Part shown: piece after piece, positions 6,432 to 7,819 of the stretch
Layout of the letters: each line of letters starts with the position of its first letter
Numbering within the stretch: the stretch's first letter is position 1
Assembly: GCA_902826505.1 (NCBI GenBank)
Contig: CADEFG010000219.1
Span: 1 to 7,819 of the forward strand
DNA length: 7,819 nucleotides
Source of the DNA: an uncultured Acidobacteriota bacterium
GTDB lineage: Bacteria; Acidobacteriota; Blastocatellia; Pyrinomonadales; Pyrinomonadaceae
Reading direction: 5' to 3'
Program-made: the position numbers and the translations under genes
Notes under the pieces: model-generated
The model's database searches: none
The model's input: only the letters and a program-made list of their open reading frames with translations
What the model was told of the DNA's origin: nothing

Positions 6432-7022
6432 GTGAAATATTTTGCCTTTTGCCTTTTTGCTTTGTGCTTTTTACTGGCGACGGCGTGCCGCCCTGCCGCC
6501 GCGCCGGTCGCGATCTCCAACAAACCCGTGTCGGTCAACGATGTGCCCGTCACCAATCAGCCGCTGCCGCCGACCAAACCGGTCGAAGAAATGACCTGGG
6601 CAAACTTTGACGGTAAAACGAATCTGGACGGAAATGTCCAAAAATTAAAAGATTTTCAAGGCAAGGTCGTGATTTTGGATTTCTGGGCGACCTATTGCCC
6701 GCCGTGTATCGAGGAAATCCCGCATCTCAAAGAGCTGCAAAAAAAATACGGCAAGGAAAACTTGGAAGTCGTCGGCTTGCACGTCGGCGGCGAAGAAGAT
6801 CGCCCGAAAGTTCCCGCGTTTGTCGAAAAACTAAAGATCGATTACACGCTCGCGACGCCCGAAAACGAGCTGACGCGCTTTATTTTCGGCAACACCGACA
6901 ATATTCCGCAAACCGCCGTTTTTGATCGCAACGGCAAATTGGTCAAAAAAATCATCGGTTTCGACGCAGAAATCAAAAGAGAACTGGATTCGACGATCGA
7001 AAAAACCGTGAATGCAAAATAA
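6432..7022 (+). CDS. TlpA/ResA-like thioredoxin-fold lipoprotein (CPPC)
   Basis: Taken from the GTG at 6432, this is a 196-residue protein. It opens with a lipoprotein-type signal: MKYF, hydrophobic FCLFALCFLLATA, then Cys19 followed by RPAAAP. LATAC is a loose lipobox (Ala at -3 rather than Leu). A Pro-rich linker (about 20-50) precedes a TlpA/AhpC-type domain with GKVVILDFWATYCPPC (77-92). Cys89 and Cys92 are the redox pair, NIPQTAVFDRNGKLV (157-171) holds the cis-Pro loop at Pro159, and VVGLHVGGEEDRPKVPAFVEK is the usual insertion. It would be anchored outside the cytoplasmic membrane and act as a thiol-disulfide reductase or thiol peroxidase-like protein; the partner is unknown. A longer start at TTG 6405 would translate the heptamer repeat as RFTIYDLR ahead of the signal peptide. 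I reject it because GTG 6432 gives a clean N-terminus. Confidence 0.9.
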   Translation: MKYFAFCLFALCFLLATACRPAAAPVAISNKPVSVNDVPVTNQPLPPTKPVEEMTWANFDGKTNLDGNVQKLKDFQGKVVILDFWATYCPPCIEEIPHLKELQKKYGKENLEVVGLHVGGEEDRPKVPAFVEKLKIDYTLATPENELTRFIFGNTDNIPQTAVFDRNGKLVKKIIGFDAEIKRELDSTIEKTVNAK

Positions 7023-7027
7023 AGATT

Positions 7028-7819
7028 ATGTCCTCCAGAAGATTTATCGCGCTTGGAACGGCGAGCCAGGTGCCAACTCGTGAGCGCAATCACAACGGTT
7101 ATTTTCTGCGCTGGGACGCCGACGGATTTCTTTTCGATCCGGGCGAAGGCACGCAGCGCCAGATGATCTTTGCGGATGTTTCCGCAACGAGCGTCACAAA
7201 AATCTTTATCACGCATTTTCACGGCGATCATTGTTTGGGCTTAGCCGGAGTTTTGCAGCGTCTGTCACTCGACCGCGTACCGCAGACGGTTCAGATTTTT
7301 TATCCGGCAAGCGGCGAAAAATACGTCGAAAATCTGCAAAACGCGTCAATTTATTACAACACGGCGAAAATCGAGCGAGTTCCGATTACGGCTGAAGGCG
7401 TTATTTTTCGCGGCACGGATTTCGTGATCGAATCTTACCGGCTCGACCATTCCGCTGAATCGTGGGGTTATCTTTTAAAAGAAAACGACAGCGTTTCGCT
7501 GCTGCCCGAAAGATTGGAAGAATACGGAATTCGCGGGCGCGCGGTCGGCAGATTGAAAGCGGAAGGCTCGCTTGAAATTAATGGCAAAACAATTTCCGTC
7601 AAAGATTGCAGCATCGAGAAAAAAGGGCAAAGCTTTGCCTTTGTGATGGACACGCGCGTTTGTAAAAACGCTTTCCGGCTTGCCGCAAACGTTGATCTGC
7701 TCGTTTGCGAATCAACCTATCTTGCTTCGGAAACTTCGGAAGCAATTTCAAACGGACATCTCACCGCACGGCAAGCCGCCGAAATTGCGCGCGACGCGAA
7801 AGCAAAGCTGCTCGTCCTG
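7028..7819 (+). CDS. rnz: Ribonuclease Z (tRNA 3' endonuclease), C-terminus cut by the window edge
   Basis: An open frame of 264 codons runs from ATG 7028 to the window end with no stop. The protein is a metallo-beta-lactamase-fold RNase Z: LGTASQVPTRERNHNGY (9-25), LFDPGEGTQRQM (35-46) and the zinc motif THFHGDH (62-68; His63, His65, Asp67, His68). Further ligands are His141 (DHSAESWGY), Asp208 (FVMDTR) and His244 (GHLTARQAAEIA). The last expected ligand region (roughly THFSxRY) would begin just beyond the edge, so perhaps 40 residues are missing. RNase Z removes the 3' trailer of tRNA precursors in the cytoplasm. The wording of the motifs is closest to the RNase Z variety I associate with actinobacteria. 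The start is 5 bases after the lipoprotein stop, so the two genes are probably co-transcribed. Confidence 0.93.
   Translation, partial: MSSRRFIALGTASQVPTRERNHNGYFLRWDADGFLFDPGEGTQRQMIFADVSATSVTKIFITHFHGDHCLGLAGVLQRLSLDRVPQTVQIFYPASGEKYVENLQNASIYYNTAKIERVPITAEGVIFRGTDFVIESYRLDHSAESWGYLLKENDSVSLLPERLEEYGIRGRAVGRLKAEGSLEINGKTISVKDCSIEKKGQSFAFVMDTRVCKNAFRLAANVDLLVCESTYLASETSEAISNGHLTARQAAEIARDAKAKLLVL

Noticed and set aside
7468..7653. Minus-strand open frame of 61 codons
   Set aside because: It lies wholly opposite the RNase Z coding frame, which has conserved residues throughout this segment.

Overview
This looks like chromosomal sequence from a free-living bacterium with roughly half G+C in its coding regions. 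The gene style is mixed: an actinobacterial-type RNase Z, a NifU-like scaffold that stops after its [2Fe-2S] domain, a CNNM/CorC transporter and a CPPC lipoprotein. An Acidobacteriota (Blastocatellia-like) host fits these impressions, but that assignment is an inference from remembered protein flavour and was not tested by comparison. The window holds nine genes (two cut by its edges) and no rRNA, tRNA or CRISPR array.

Layout from left to right. (1) 1-1177, minus strand: an NAD(P)-dependent epimerase/reductase-like SDR, coupled through an ATGA overlap to a P-loop adenylate-kinase/FlaR-like protein that runs off the left edge. (2) 1325-2119, plus strand: a stand-alone peptidoglycan hydrolase with a PG-binding domain followed by a GH19 chitinase/endolysin-like domain, and with a very strong Shine-Dalgarno. 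(3) 2123-2220: a compact inverted-repeat element with MITE-like ends, lying between the convergent endolysin and enolase genes. (4) 2228-3517, minus: enolase. (5) 3647-4189, minus: a low-G+C gene for a small exported protein of unknown function, closed by a strong intrinsic terminator. (6) 4252-5622, minus: a CNNM/CBS/CorC membrane protein of the Mg2+/Co2+-efflux or 'hemolysin' family, with an extended -10 promoter and a hairpin in its leader. (7) 5756-6340, minus: a NifU-like Fe-S scaffold. (8) 6432-7022, plus: a thioredoxin-fold lipoprotein. (9) 7028-7819, plus: ribonuclease Z, tightly linked to the lipoprotein gene and cut by the right edge.

The most unusual DNA is the 91-bp divergent region 6341-6431 between the Fe-S scaffold and the thioredoxin lipoprotein. 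Three tandem copies of the heptamer TTTACGA stand immediately before the start codon of each gene, as the two arms of a perfect 21-bp inverted repeat, so the two unrelated genes have the same last 21 bases before their start codons. The second item is the 86-bp element at 2129-2214, with 9-bp terminal inverted repeats and a possible 6-bp target-site duplication (TTTTCA). Otherwise the genes are mostly housekeeping: glycolysis, Fe-S assembly, thiol redox, tRNA 3' processing and ion transport. I did not find a convincing multi-gene novel system.
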